Source of the DNA: UBA7330 sp043554545
GTDB lineage: Bacteria; Bacteroidota; Bacteroidia; Cytophagales; Cyclobacteriaceae
Length of the DNA: 64,000 nt
Direction of reading: 5' to 3'
NCBI GenBank assembly: GCA_043554545.1
Contig: CP121337.1
Location: 1,488,001-1,552,000 of the forward strand
Below the pieces are notes generated by a model. The model was not told the DNA's origin, did not search any database, and was given only the letters and a program-made list of their open reading frames with translations. Shown piece by piece: positions 24,876 to 33,387 of the stretch; the stretch's first letter is position 1; each line of letters begins with the position of its first letter. The translations under genes were made by a program, and so were the position numbers.

Positions 24876-26020
24876 AACACCTGTTGATGATATGGGTATT
24901 AATGCTTCCATTGGTGTTGTCTGCGCAGGATAATGAGGAGCCTAAATTTATGGTAGGTGGATATGTAAAAGACATGGCCACTTTCAACTTTGCCGGAGAT
25001 GACTCCACCCTGATAGACAACCTGATTCACAACCGGGTCAACCTGGCCTGGTATCCGACACAACATCTCACAGGAAAACTGGAGTTTAGAAACAGGATCT
25101 TTTTTGGCGACTTGGTCAGCCTGTTTCCATTCTATGGTGAACTTATCGATGTAAACAATGACTATTTCGATCTGTCCTGGATGCCGGTCAATACCAATGA
25201 CCTTGTCATACATACCATGATAGACCGGGTCTATTTTGAATGGAACAAAGATGACTGGGAGGTGACACTGGGTAGGCAACGAATCAACTGGGGGATGAAC
25301 CTTGCGTGGAACCCCAATGACATCTTCAATGCCTATTCCTTTTTTGATTTTGACTATGAAGAACGACCGGGTAGCGATGCCTTACGCATAAAGAAATATA
25401 CAGGGTATGCATCAGAGATGGAGTTTGCGATCAAGATGACTGAAGATTTTGAAGACCTGACCACTGCCTTTAAATATCAAATCAACCAATGGAATTATGA
25501 CATCCAGTTTATGGGTGGCTTAATGAAAAATAACATGGTGCTAGGCACGGGATGGGCCGGGAATATCTGGAATGCAGGTTTTAAAGGAGAATTAACATAC
25601 CTGAATAGTCTGGACATCAATGAAAACGATGGTTTTTTGGCTTCAATCTCCGTGGATTATCTGTTTGGCAATTCCTTATATCTAAATGCATCCGGCTTGT
25701 ACAATAGCTATGGGGGGGAGTCTCCCAATCTTTTTCTGGTCAATACAAGCAGTAACCTGGATATCCGATCCGTTTCTCCCTATACATGGTCCACCTTTTT
25801 GCAAGGTAATTATCCCATACACCCTTTGGTGAATGTGGGACTTTCAACCATACTCTTTCCATCGGATGTATCTTTGTTTATCAATCCTTTTGTCACCTAC
25901 TCAATCACCTCCAACCTAGATCTGGACTTGATCAGTCAATTGTTCTTTTCTGATGCGATGGGAGAAGCATATAAAGCCCAAAGTAAACTGGTTTATCTAC
26001 GTTTGAAATTCAGTTATTGA
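24872..26020 (+). CDS. Outer-membrane beta-barrel protein of the Lol-like operon
   Basis: 382 residues with a signal peptide (LVLSAQ). Amphipathic beta-strands repeat throughout: MVGGYVKDMATFNF, LAWYPTQHLTGKLEFRNRIFFG, DRVYFEWNKDDWEVTLGRQRINWG. It ends in an aromatic residue (LRLKFSY), as outer-membrane barrels do. The 'GRQRINWGMNLAWNPND' region resembles DUF1302-like/porin-type proteins. Coupled by ATGA overlap to the ATPase, it is a candidate outer-membrane acceptor for cargo carried by the LolA-like protein. That role is inferred from the operon only. Confidence 0.72.
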   Translation: MKHLLMIWVLMLPLVLSAQDNEEPKFMVGGYVKDMATFNFAGDDSTLIDNLIHNRVNLAWYPTQHLTGKLEFRNRIFFGDLVSLFPFYGELIDVNNDYFDLSWMPVNTNDLVIHTMIDRVYFEWNKDDWEVTLGRQRINWGMNLAWNPNDIFNAYSFFDFDYEERPGSDALRIKKYTGYASEMEFAIKMTEDFEDLTTAFKYQINQWNYDIQFMGGLMKNNMVLGTGWAGNIWNAGFKGELTYLNSLDINENDGFLASISVDYLFGNSLYLNASGLYNSYGGESPNLFLVNTSSNLDIRSVSPYTWSTFLQGNYPIHPLVNVGLSTILFPSDVSLFINPFVTYSITSNLDLDLISQLFFSDAMGEAYKAQSKLVYLRLKFSY

Positions 26021-26047
26021 GTTTTATCGGCATAGGTTTCTGCTTCT

Positions 26048-27391
26048 TTGATTAATTTGGTCGCCGTGATCAAGAAAATAGCAGCATTCAGGAAATTTCT
26101 TCAGGTAGATCTCTGGAAGGTCAAGGTAAAATCTTTACCAAAAGGCAAAGCTATTCTTTACCGACAGTTGAGAATCCTCATGATCACCTTCTCAGAGTTT
26201 CAGAAGGATAAATGCCCGGAGAAAGCCTCTGCACTTACTTATTTTTCTCTGCTTTCTGTGGTTCCTGTTGTTGCTATGGCTTACGGCATTGCGACTGCAT
26301 TTGGATTAGAGAAGTATCTGATGGATGAGTTAGAATTATATCTCTCAGGACAAGGGGAGGTACTTGACTATATCATGACATTTTCCAATCAAATGCTAAC
26401 TACGGCCAATGGCGGTTTGATTTCGGGAATCAGTTCAGTTTTTTTACTCTATGCTGTCGCACGCCTACTTAACAACATCGAGCTGGCATTTAATGATATA
26501 TGGGCAACCGAAAAGGGTAGGTCCTTGAAAAGAATGTTGACAGATTATATGTCAGTTATATTCCTGGGTCCGATTATTCTCATTCTTTCAGGAACGGTAA
26601 CAGTTTTTATTACCGGACAGATGGAAAGTCTTACGGAAAGTATTGGCTTTCTTGGATTTTTAAAGCCAGGTATCCTCTTTTTGATTAAGCTCATTCCCTA
26701 TACACTGATCTGGTTTCTTTTGTTCCTGGTGTACATTGTTTTTCCGAATGCACCGGTGAAAATAAAGGCCGCTTTAATTGCTGGAATTATTGGCGGAACG
26801 ATTTATCAGCTATTGCAATTAGGTTGGATCGAGGGACAAGTGTTTCTTTCCAAGTACAATGCCATTTACGGGACCTTTGCAGCGCTACCACTCTTCCTGA
26901 TATGGCTCCAGCTTAGTTGGATGGTGCTCTTGTTTGGAGCCGAACTGGCATTCGCTATTCAGAACGTATCCTCCTGGTCCTATGACAATGAAGAATTACA
27001 CATCAATATGCGGACGCGAAGAAAGCTGACACTACTCGTGATGAAGAGGATCATTGTCCATTTTGAAAAAATGCAAGGCCCAATATCTTTTGAAAAGTTG
27101 TCGGGTGAACTGATTGTGCCTCATCGTTTTGTGCGGGAAGTTCTCAATGAGTTGGAAAACTCCGGGTTGATACTTAGGGTAAAAAGTGATGATGATGAAT
27201 TGTTTGTGCCTGGCCTGGATATCAATAAGATAGACATCGCCACGGTCCTTGCAAAGCTGGAGCAAATAGGGCTGGATAACCTTCCACAGCAAAATCAGAA
27301 TAAAGAGTTTGGTGTAATGGATGATGCCATTGAAGAGATCACAGCAGTTATCAAAAAGGCTCCTGCAAATAAATTGCTAAAGGATCTGTGA
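26048..27391 (+). CDS. YihY/BrkB-family inner-membrane protein
   Basis: 447 residues. Six hydrophobic helices lie between about 65 and 320, with the family motif FQKDKCPEKASALTYFSLLSVVPVVA near the first helix and FAALPLFLIWLQLSWMVLLFGAELAF at the end of the membrane part. A C-terminal cytoplasmic extension of about 120 residues resembles a winged helix. The family was once mis-annotated as RNase BN; its real function is unclear. The start is uncertain: TTG at 26048 or GTG at 26066, with no ATG before residue 45. It lies only 27 nt after the barrel gene and may be co-transcribed. Confidence 0.85.
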   Translation: MINLVAVIKKIAAFRKFLQVDLWKVKVKSLPKGKAILYRQLRILMITFSEFQKDKCPEKASALTYFSLLSVVPVVAMAYGIATAFGLEKYLMDELELYLSGQGEVLDYIMTFSNQMLTTANGGLISGISSVFLLYAVARLLNNIELAFNDIWATEKGRSLKRMLTDYMSVIFLGPIILILSGTVTVFITGQMESLTESIGFLGFLKPGILFLIKLIPYTLIWFLLFLVYIVFPNAPVKIKAALIAGIIGGTIYQLLQLGWIEGQVFLSKYNAIYGTFAALPLFLIWLQLSWMVLLFGAELAFAIQNVSSWSYDNEELHINMRTRRKLTLLVMKRIIVHFEKMQGPISFEKLSGELIVPHRFVREVLNELENSGLILRVKSDDDELFVPGLDINKIDIATVLAKLEQIGLDNLPQQNQNKEFGVMDDAIEEITAVIKKAPANKLLKDL

Positions 27392-27393
27392 TT

Positions 27394-27885
27394 TCAACTT
27401 CGTTGCTTAAAAGACCAGGTAAACTCGAATTCAGCTACAACAGTCCCGTCTTTCATCTTACCCACTGTTTTGAGGGTGGCCTGCTGGGCATTTTTTTCTT
27501 TGATGCACTGGGTTACCGCAACAAAAGCCTTTTGCCCATCCTCACTGGTAAAGTATACCCGGCGAGTAGCTTTCTTTACAAATTTTGCTTTCATGTCAAC
27601 GATGATAAAGGCAACAGAAGGTTGGTGGCCCTGAACAGCTAAGAGACAAAAGGCAGCAGTAGATAACTCGGCAGCCATGCTCTGCACGGCAAAATACATG
27701 GATTTGAATGGGTTTTTAGTCCACCACCTGAATGGTACAGAAGTTACACAAGTGGTGTCATCTAATGCGCTTACGCGTAGACCCGCAATCCAACCCATAG
27801 GCAGCGAGGTGACCAGGTATACCCAAAACTTAGACTTACTAAGTATTTGCTTTCTTAATTTTTCTCGGGAATCATTAATTGCCAT
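27394..27885 (-). CDS. DUF4442 hot-dog-fold protein
   Basis: 163 residues matching DUF4442, which has the hot-dog fold of acyl-CoA thioesterases. Visible blocks are FRWWTKNPFKSMYFAVQSMAAELSTA and a long antiparallel strand region to FEFTWSF. Some members are linked to acyl-thioester chemistry, but no activity is established for this one. It begins 3 nt after the stop of the sodium symporter on the same strand and converges on the BrkB-like gene with 2 nt between the stops. Confidence 0.8.
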   Translation of the reverse strand: MAINDSREKLRKQILSKSKFWVYLVTSLPMGWIAGLRVSALDDTTCVTSVPFRWWTKNPFKSMYFAVQSMAAELSTAAFCLLAVQGHQPSVAFIIVDMKAKFVKKATRRVYFTSEDGQKAFVAVTQCIKEKNAQQATLKTVGKMKDGTVVAEFEFTWSFKQRS

Positions 27886-27888
27886 CGT

Positions 27889-29577
27889 TTACCAGAAAAG
27901 TGCATATAATACGACCAGGATAAGGATGATTATCGTGGCGCTGATATTAAAACTTGGTGTTGTTTCAAATAGCTTACGACTCAGGTTGATGCCCTTTTCG
28001 CTGTCCACTCCTTTACCCTCAATGTGACTGATCAACAAGATGATTGCAATTGATGCAATACATGTAATCATCATCTGGTGTAGGAATGGGAGCGTTACGA
28101 AAATGGAAGCATCCGACCATTCATTAGGAGCTACTTTAAAGTACATGGCGATCGGAATAGATAGGATAACACCCCAAATGGCACCATTGTTAGTCGATTT
28201 CTTCCAGAATAGACCTGTGAGGAATACGGCAAGAATTCCGGGGCTAACTACCCCTGTGTATTCCTGAATAAACTGAAAGGCCTGCCCCAGGTTACCGAGT
28301 TGTGGTGCGATAAGGACTGCAACAATTAATGCTACAGTGGCTGTGAGTCTTCCTGTATTTACAATTTGTTTGTCAGTGGCAGTTTTATTGATATAAGGTT
28401 TATAGATATCCATTGTAAAAATGGTAGCTGTCGAGTTGAGCATAGAAGCAAGCGAAGAGACGATGGCTGCAGCAAGGGCCGCAAGTACCAGGCCTTTCAG
28501 CCCAACAGGAACAAAGCTTTTGATTAACCAGGGTGCTGCATTGTCATTGGTGATACTTCCATCACCCGTATAAAAGGCTGGGTCCATGGCCGCTTTGGTG
28601 AGTTCACCAGCTTCATTGGAATTTAATACATAAGCGATGATTCCAGGAATCACGACGATTAGTGGAATAATCAGTTTCAGGAAAGCTGCAAAGGCAATCC
28701 CTTTTTGAGATTCGGCCAGATTCTTAGCTGCTAATGTTCTTTGGATGATGTACTGGTTAAATCCCCAATAATACAGGTTGGCTACCCACATACCACCTAT
28801 CAATACGGCAAGTCCTGGCAAATCCCACCAGGCATCTTTGCCATTCGGTGTGATGATTTCTCCTTTTGCAAGGATCATGGAAAATTTTTCCGGTACAACC
28901 TCATAGATATATTTAAAGCCGGCAATGATGCCGCCTCCATCTGGAGCTACATGGTCCAGGGCGATAAATGTGGTAACCAGACCACCAATGACGAGTAAGA
29001 CCACCTGAACCACGTCGGTCCAGGCAACCGCTGAAAGTCCTCCCCAGAGTGAATAGGCAGCAGCAAACAAGGCTAACCCGATGATGCTGGTCACCATCAA
29101 CGAACCGTCACCCACACCAATGATCGTATCAAGTGCTTTAGATCCTAAATAGAGGACTGAAGTAAGGTTTACAAATACGAATAGCGCAATCCAGAATACC
29201 GCTAAGATGGTTTTAAGGTTGGTGCTGTATCTTTTCTCAATAAACTCCGGAATGGTATAAAGTTTTTTCTCAATAAAAATGGGAAGAAAGAATTTACCGA
29301 CAATAAGCAAGGTGAGTGCGGCCATCCATTCATATGAAGCAATGGCTAAACCGATGGCGAATCCAGATCCTGACATGCCAATAAACTGCTCTGCAGAAAT
29401 ATTTGCCGCTATTAGGGAAGCACCAATGGCCCACCAGGGAAGAGATTTACCTGCCAGAAAATAGTCCTCAGCACTTTTTTGATGCCCCTTTTTATCTCGC
29501 GAAACATATAATCCTATGCCTACGATGGTGAGGCAATAAGTCACAAACACAATGATGTCTAGGGTTGAAAAATCCAT
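27889..29577 (-). CDS. Sodium:solute symporter (SSS family, SLC5-like)
   Basis: 562 residues with about 14 membrane segments, including the early SSS motifs DYFLAGKSLPWWAIGASLIAANISAEQFIG and YTIPEFIEKRYS, and the later LYYWGFNQYIIQRTLAAKN and SLASMLNSTATIFTMDIY. These are characteristic of sugar-type symporters (SglT-like). It would import a sugar or polyol with sodium. It is likely co-transcribed with the DUF4442 gene that follows. Confidence 0.9.
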   Translation of the reverse strand: MDFSTLDIIVFVTYCLTIVGIGLYVSRDKKGHQKSAEDYFLAGKSLPWWAIGASLIAANISAEQFIGMSGSGFAIGLAIASYEWMAALTLLIVGKFFLPIFIEKKLYTIPEFIEKRYSTNLKTILAVFWIALFVFVNLTSVLYLGSKALDTIIGVGDGSLMVTSIIGLALFAAAYSLWGGLSAVAWTDVVQVVLLVIGGLVTTFIALDHVAPDGGGIIAGFKYIYEVVPEKFSMILAKGEIITPNGKDAWWDLPGLAVLIGGMWVANLYYWGFNQYIIQRTLAAKNLAESQKGIAFAAFLKLIIPLIVVIPGIIAYVLNSNEAGELTKAAMDPAFYTGDGSITNDNAAPWLIKSFVPVGLKGLVLAALAAAIVSSLASMLNSTATIFTMDIYKPYINKTATDKQIVNTGRLTATVALIVAVLIAPQLGNLGQAFQFIQEYTGVVSPGILAVFLTGLFWKKSTNNGAIWGVILSIPIAMYFKVAPNEWSDASIFVTLPFLHQMMITCIASIAIILLISHIEGKGVDSEKGINLSRKLFETTPSFNISATIIILILVVLYALFW

Positions 29578-29684
29578 GTTGCTTATATTAGTCGAGGCTG
29601 CATTTTAATGAATCCATGGATCATTTACAATTACTGCGTGGAGAGCATCAGTAATTATATTTTCAGTTAATAATCTTTCAGGAA

Positions 29685-30242
29685 CTATTGATGTCGTGGA
29701 ATACGGATCTGGAAGGTAAAAAAATCGACTTTATCATTAACTTCCTGGAATCGATACCTGAGCTTTTCATCACCAGCTTTTCTGGCGATATCAATAAACC
29801 CAAGTCCCAGGGTGCCCTTTTTTACAAAGTCTTCATCTGACATTAGTTTTTTATAGAGTTCTCTGAGGTCATCCATTGGAAGATCGCTGATTTCTTCGAG
29901 GCGCTTTTTTAAATCTTTTGATTTTGCTGCAGGTAGGTAATTTCCTGTTTGAATGCTAAAGAATTTTTTTCTGGCAGCGACCATGATGAGCGCTGATTTG
30001 GAATCAAAAGCTTCAGTTTTATCATTAATATTCGTTTCCTCTAACTGATAAAAAAGGTTTTGTATACATTCTGTAGCAATATTGTAGAACTTGCGGGTAA
30101 TGGTATTGCTGTCTTCCGATAAATTAAGCCGTACTCCCAGGGTAGAGATCATAGAGGTGACCAGATCAAAGTTTAATTCTCCCTTGAAGAGAAGTATAAT
30201 ATTCTGGTCGAAAACGTTTCTGTAACTTTTGAGATAATCCAT
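29685..30242 (-). CDS. SiaB-like / DUF6272 GHKL kinase-like protein
   Basis: 185 residues. The N-terminal half resembles the SiaB/DUF6272 family, which has a GHKL ATPase fold; the N-box is visible as IATECIQNLFYQ with Glu58 and Asn62. A late GLGFIDIARKAG segment corresponds to the glycine-rich lid. In SiaABC-type systems SiaB phosphorylates an anti-sigma-antagonist-like partner. No SiaA phosphatase or SiaC partner is next to it here, so it is an orphan. A near-consensus promoter is present upstream (30270-30300). Confidence 0.75.
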   Translation of the reverse strand: MDYLKSYRNVFDQNIILLFKGELNFDLVTSMISTLGVRLNLSEDSNTITRKFYNIATECIQNLFYQLEETNINDKTEAFDSKSALIMVAARKKFFSIQTGNYLPAAKSKDLKKRLEEISDLPMDDLRELYKKLMSDEDFVKKGTLGLGFIDIARKAGDEKLRYRFQEVNDKVDFFTFQIRIPRHQ

Positions 30243-30269
30243 TAATGAAGCTTAACCAATTTTAATGTT

Positions 30270-30300
30270 GAAAAGTACAGAGTATTTAAATTATACCCAA
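30270..30300 (-). promoter_or_regulatory. Bacteroidota-type promoter for the SiaB-like gene
   Basis: On the minus strand TTG (30298-30300) is followed after 20 nt by TACTTTTC (30270-30277), one base off TAnnTTTG. It lies 27 nt upstream of the ATG. Confidence 0.45.
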
Positions 30301-30429
30301 CAAAAGATGATTAATACTGAATGAGGGAGAAAGTTACAGGCATCGTAGAATTCCTATTTTCAGCGAAATACGACAAAAGCCTTTTCAAACTACTTTATTT
30401 TTTTTTCCTTAGCATAAGTTTACCGCCCG

Positions 30430-30879
30430 ATGATTTATAAAAATATTCTATTTATTGGATTCTTGTTTTCCATATCAACGGTCTTTTGTCAGGACTTGAC
30501 TATTTATAAAAGTAAGCAGTCAGTAGAAATGACCGCTGATGCACTGGTCAATATGATAAAAGATAATGGTCTTGTTTTTCAGGATACCATCTCCTATCAA
30601 AAAGTTGTTGTTGAGCTCGGTGTTGAAATACAGCCCACTAAAATCATCATGTTTGAAGATCCTGAATTAACAAGACAATTAATTATGTGTCAGCAAACAA
30701 CTGCTTTGGATCTTCCGCTGAAAATCCTTGTTTGGAAAGAAAACGAAGATGTATACATTGGATTTATTGACCCTATGGACATGAGGAAGCGATTTATGTT
30801 GAGTGGTTGTAACGACACCATTGATCAGCTAAGCAGGCTGATGATTCGGCTGGTTACTGACGTGATGCGGGCAATGTGA
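30430..30879 (+). CDS. DUF302 protein, secreted
   Basis: 149 residues with a signal peptide ending near residue 20 (STVFCQ). The DUF302 core is recognisable: KIIMFEDPELTRQLIMCQQTTALDLPLKILVWKENEDVYIGFIDP followed by a short C-terminal helix. The family is widespread and functionally undefined. The last 26 nt overlap the 3' end of the convergent DUF2911 gene. Confidence 0.82.
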   Translation: MIYKNILFIGFLFSISTVFCQDLTIYKSKQSVEMTADALVNMIKDNGLVFQDTISYQKVVVELGVEIQPTKIIMFEDPELTRQLIMCQQTTALDLPLKILVWKENEDVYIGFIDPMDMRKRFMLSGCNDTIDQLSRLMIRLVTDVMRAM

Positions 30880-31396
30880 TAGGGAGTTCAAAGCCCAGGT
30901 ATTCCCACCTGAATTGCAATTCATTGTTTTTGAATTTAAAATCAAGCCGTTCATGTAATGAGTCTAACTGGTGAGGTGTCACCTCCAGCCTAAATAAGTC
31001 TTGAGAAGGGTGATAATCATAAGCGCCCCATTGGTCCCACTGCTCATTAAATATAATTGTCCACTCCGTAGTATCCGTCACTGCAAAAACTGAATATTTT
31101 CCTTTTGGCAGCGCTTTTCCAGCAATTTCTATAGAATCAGAAACTTCAATAAACGTGGCCTTGTTTGCCCCGATTCTCCAAACTTTTTCATAAGGTTCTA
31201 ATCCACCCCATATTTGCCGATCTCTTACAGCTGGACTGCTGTAAGTAATCTTCAACGAAACATTTGCAACCTCGGTACTGTCTATTCTTAGGGGTGAAGG
31301 ACGATCCTTTTTATTGGTTGCGTCACACCCAAAAATCAACAGGAGAACGATTCCAAATATTGAAATGTCAGAAAGTGAAGTCTGTAATCTTAACAT
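30854..31396 (-). CDS. DUF2911 lipoprotein
   Basis: 180 residues. Lipoprotein signal with IFGC (Cys24) and DATNKKD after it. The DUF2911 pattern is clear: ITYSSPAVRDRQIWGGLEPYEKVWRIGANKATFIEVSDSIEIAGKALPKGKYSVF and then a Trp/Phe-rich strand series. The function of the family is unknown; it is common in Bacteroidota. Its 3' end overlaps the DUF302 gene tail to tail. Confidence 0.85.
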   Translation of the reverse strand: MLRLQTSLSDISIFGIVLLLIFGCDATNKKDRPSPLRIDSTEVANVSLKITYSSPAVRDRQIWGGLEPYEKVWRIGANKATFIEVSDSIEIAGKALPKGKYSVFAVTDTTEWTIIFNEQWDQWGAYDYHPSQDLFRLEVTPHQLDSLHERLDFKFKNNELQFRWEYLGFELPITLPASRQ

Positions 31397-31494
31397 GATA
31401 AATCAATAGCCATACAATTTTCATTCTGGAGTATACCAAAGTGTGCATGATTGTACGGGAATATTGATTGTAGGTTCAATTTGAAGATGACTTT

Positions 31495-31872
31495 TCAAAA
31501 TGGCAGATCATCATCCTCAGCCGAGTCACTTTTTATCCAATCCTGATTTTCCGTTGGTGCGGGTGGTGCCTGGTCTTGTCCATACGCCTGGTTCTTTGAG
31601 CCTTCTATCCTCCATGCCTGTAAGCTGTTAAAATATTTTACTACGCCTTTCGGATCTGTCCATTTCCTGCCTTTCAGATTGAAGGAAATATTTACCTGAT
31701 CATCTACCTTAAATTCATTCAGCTGTTCACAGTTTGCTTGAATCAGTTCAAACTTGATGAATTCTGGATACTGCGGATTTTCAGCATACTCTACGACAAA
31801 CTCTCTTTTTTTGAATTTGTCAGTGACATTTTGGGTGTCAGATATTTCAATTATTCTTCCTTCGATATTCAT
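31495..31872 (-). CDS. DUF3127 protein with SSB-like acidic C-terminal tip
   Basis: 125 residues. The first 95 match DUF3127, an OB-fold-like domain (MNIEGRIIEISDTQNVTDKFKKREFVVE, then VSFNLKGRKW-type strands). A disordered Pro/Gln/Asp-rich tail follows and ends DDDLPF. That ending is the sequence with which single-stranded-DNA-binding protein recruits DNA repair and replication enzymes. A role at single-stranded DNA is therefore suggested by both the fold class and the tail. It is transcribed divergently from the small protein at 31924. Confidence 0.85.
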   Translation of the reverse strand: MNIEGRIIEISDTQNVTDKFKKREFVVEYAENPQYPEFIKFELIQANCEQLNEFKVDDQVNISFNLKGRKWTDPKGVVKYFNSLQAWRIEGSKNQAYGQDQAPPAPTENQDWIKSDSAEDDDLPF

Positions 31873-31923
31873 AATCCAATTTTTTATAAACTATTGCTCA
31901 AATTTGTCGTTCTCTTTACGGAT

Positions 31924-32067
31924 ATGAAAAGATCAAAGCGTATTTTTTTCATCATAGCTGCAATTTTTCTCATAGTGATCATCATTATAAGCATCGATAT
32001 CAGTCAGCGAACTACCTGGCCCGGGGCCAAAAAGAACCTTAAAGAACGAATTGAGTCTGGTGAGTAA
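31924..32067 (+). CDS. Small membrane protein, unknown
   Basis: 47 residues: a basic start (MKRSKR), one hydrophobic helix of about 18 residues, then RTTWPGAKKNLKERIESG on the other side. It has an ATG, and its stop overlaps the start of the DUF2452 gene, so it is probably a genuine small gene co-translated with that gene. I do not recognise the family. Confidence 0.55.
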   Translation: MKRSKRIFFIIAAIFLIVIIIISIDISQRTTWPGAKKNLKERIESGE

Positions 32068-32536
32068 AGTAAGAAAGATAGACGTAGACAAAATAGATCT
32101 GGAGGAAGCCAAAGACAAAATCACAGATCTACCTGGTTTAATTACTTATGCCCATACGGTAGGAAGTGCCATAATCAAACCGGAAGATAAAGGCAGAATA
32201 AAAGGAAACGCAGTGACTGCCATGCATGACCAAACTGACAGACAGTTCAGGCAGTTGCATGAACAGATGCAAACGTTGGTGGAGCAGGCTAAGTACCTCA
32301 AGAAGAGAATTGCGATCTCTGAACGCATTTACCTCGCTGATATGGGTTTTGAACCGGTATTTCAAAAAGATTATTATCTTTTTCAAAGAAAGAATGGAGA
32401 GGACGTGCTCACCATGGTGAGTCCAGAAGAGTGGGGAAGGAGTAATCCGTTTGAAAGGTTTATTGCTCATGTCAGGCTCATGTCAGATCATACATGGGAG
32501 GTTGTAAGAACTGATGATAACTTTTTTAATTATTAG
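32051..32536 (+). CDS. DUF2452 protein
   Basis: 161 residues, cytoplasmic, starting at TTG 32051 or GTG 32060; both overlap the end of the small membrane protein gene. The DUF2452 family pattern is visible: LPGLITYAHTVGSAIIKPEDKGRIKGNAVTAMHDQTDRQF, a helical middle, and a Trp-rich end (SPEEWGRSNPFERFIAHVRLMSDHTWEVV). The function is unknown. Confidence 0.8.
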   Translation: MSLVSKVRKIDVDKIDLEEAKDKITDLPGLITYAHTVGSAIIKPEDKGRIKGNAVTAMHDQTDRQFRQLHEQMQTLVEQAKYLKKRIAISERIYLADMGFEPVFQKDYYLFQRKNGEDVLTMVSPEEWGRSNPFERFIAHVRLMSDHTWEVVRTDDNFFNY

Positions 32537-32556
32537 CATTTCAGTAATTTAGGTAC

Positions 32557-33387
32557 ATGAGCCCAAGCATTTTTTATCGGGTCTTGTTTTGCGAAAATCC
32601 CTTAAGGTTATTTTTCTTCCTGACCATCATTGGTTCAGTATCGACGATCAGCTCTTGTAATAAAAATGTTGTTGAGGAAATTGATTGTGATATCTCAGGC
32701 CCATCTCTGGAGGTAGTTGGCGTAGTTAACGCTGGGTGTGCGCCTGAAGGAAGCATAGAGGTTAGCGCTTCTGGAGGTGATGGTATTTATCTGTATTCCA
32801 TAGATGGTGTTGATTTTCAAGCATCACCTGTATTTACCGATCTTTCAAGTGGATCATTCATCATTACTGTAATGGATCAGAAAGGATGCGCAAAGGAAGT
32901 GAGTGCTACTGTAGGGAATGATGAGAGTGACTTGAGTTTTGTTGTTGAGACTACAACTGGAGGTTGCGGAACTGACGAGGGAACCATTACCGTGACCGCG
33001 TCTGGCGGAACCGGGGACTATACTTATCGGGTAGGTACAGGGGTATTTGAAGGTTCAAATGTATTCGATGGGGTTTCAGGCGGTACTTACACGGTTACTG
33101 TAAAAGATGCAGCAGGTTGTATTACTTCTCAACGAGTTGAAGTGGTCAGTGGGGTGAGCTATGCTCAACAGGTAAAACCCATCATTGACACCCACTGTAA
33201 CATTACCGATTGTCATGGCAGTGATCCTGTAATTCCAGACTGGTCTTCTTTTTTAACCGTACAAAGTCAGGCATCAACGATTAGGTCATCTACTCAGAAT
33301 GGCACCATGCCACCCGATGAAAAACTAACACAAAGTCAAATTGATTTGATTGCGTGCTGGGTAGATGACGGAACTCCAAACAATTAA
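32557..33387 (+). CDS. SprB-repeat lipoprotein with cytochrome-like C-terminus
   Basis: 276 residues. A signal peptide leads to a lipobox near STISSC (about Cys34). Two SprB-type repeats follow at about 58-120 and 130-200, with the typical SASGGDGIYLYSIDG and TASGGTGDYTYRVG openings and SGSFIITVMDQKGC / GGTYTVTVKDAAGC closings. The C-terminal 80 residues include AQQVKPIIDTHCNITDCHGSD, a CxxxxCH variant of the haem-c motif found in Bacteroidota cytochrome-like lipoproteins, and a late TMPPDEKLTQSQIDLIACWVDDG helix typical of such domains. Whether it binds haem is unproven. Confidence 0.75.
   Translation: MSPSIFYRVLFCENPLRLFFFLTIIGSVSTISSCNKNVVEEIDCDISGPSLEVVGVVNAGCAPEGSIEVSASGGDGIYLYSIDGVDFQASPVFTDLSSGSFIITVMDQKGCAKEVSATVGNDESDLSFVVETTTGGCGTDEGTITVTASGGTGDYTYRVGTGVFEGSNVFDGVSGGTYTVTVKDAAGCITSQRVEVVSGVSYAQQVKPIIDTHCNITDCHGSDPVIPDWSSFLTVQSQASTIRSSTQNGTMPPDEKLTQSQIDLIACWVDDGTPNN

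Noticed and set aside
27388..27642. Plus-strand frame antisense to the DUF4442 gene
   Set aside because: The minus strand has a recognisable conserved protein here; the plus frame shows no domain and is a shadow.
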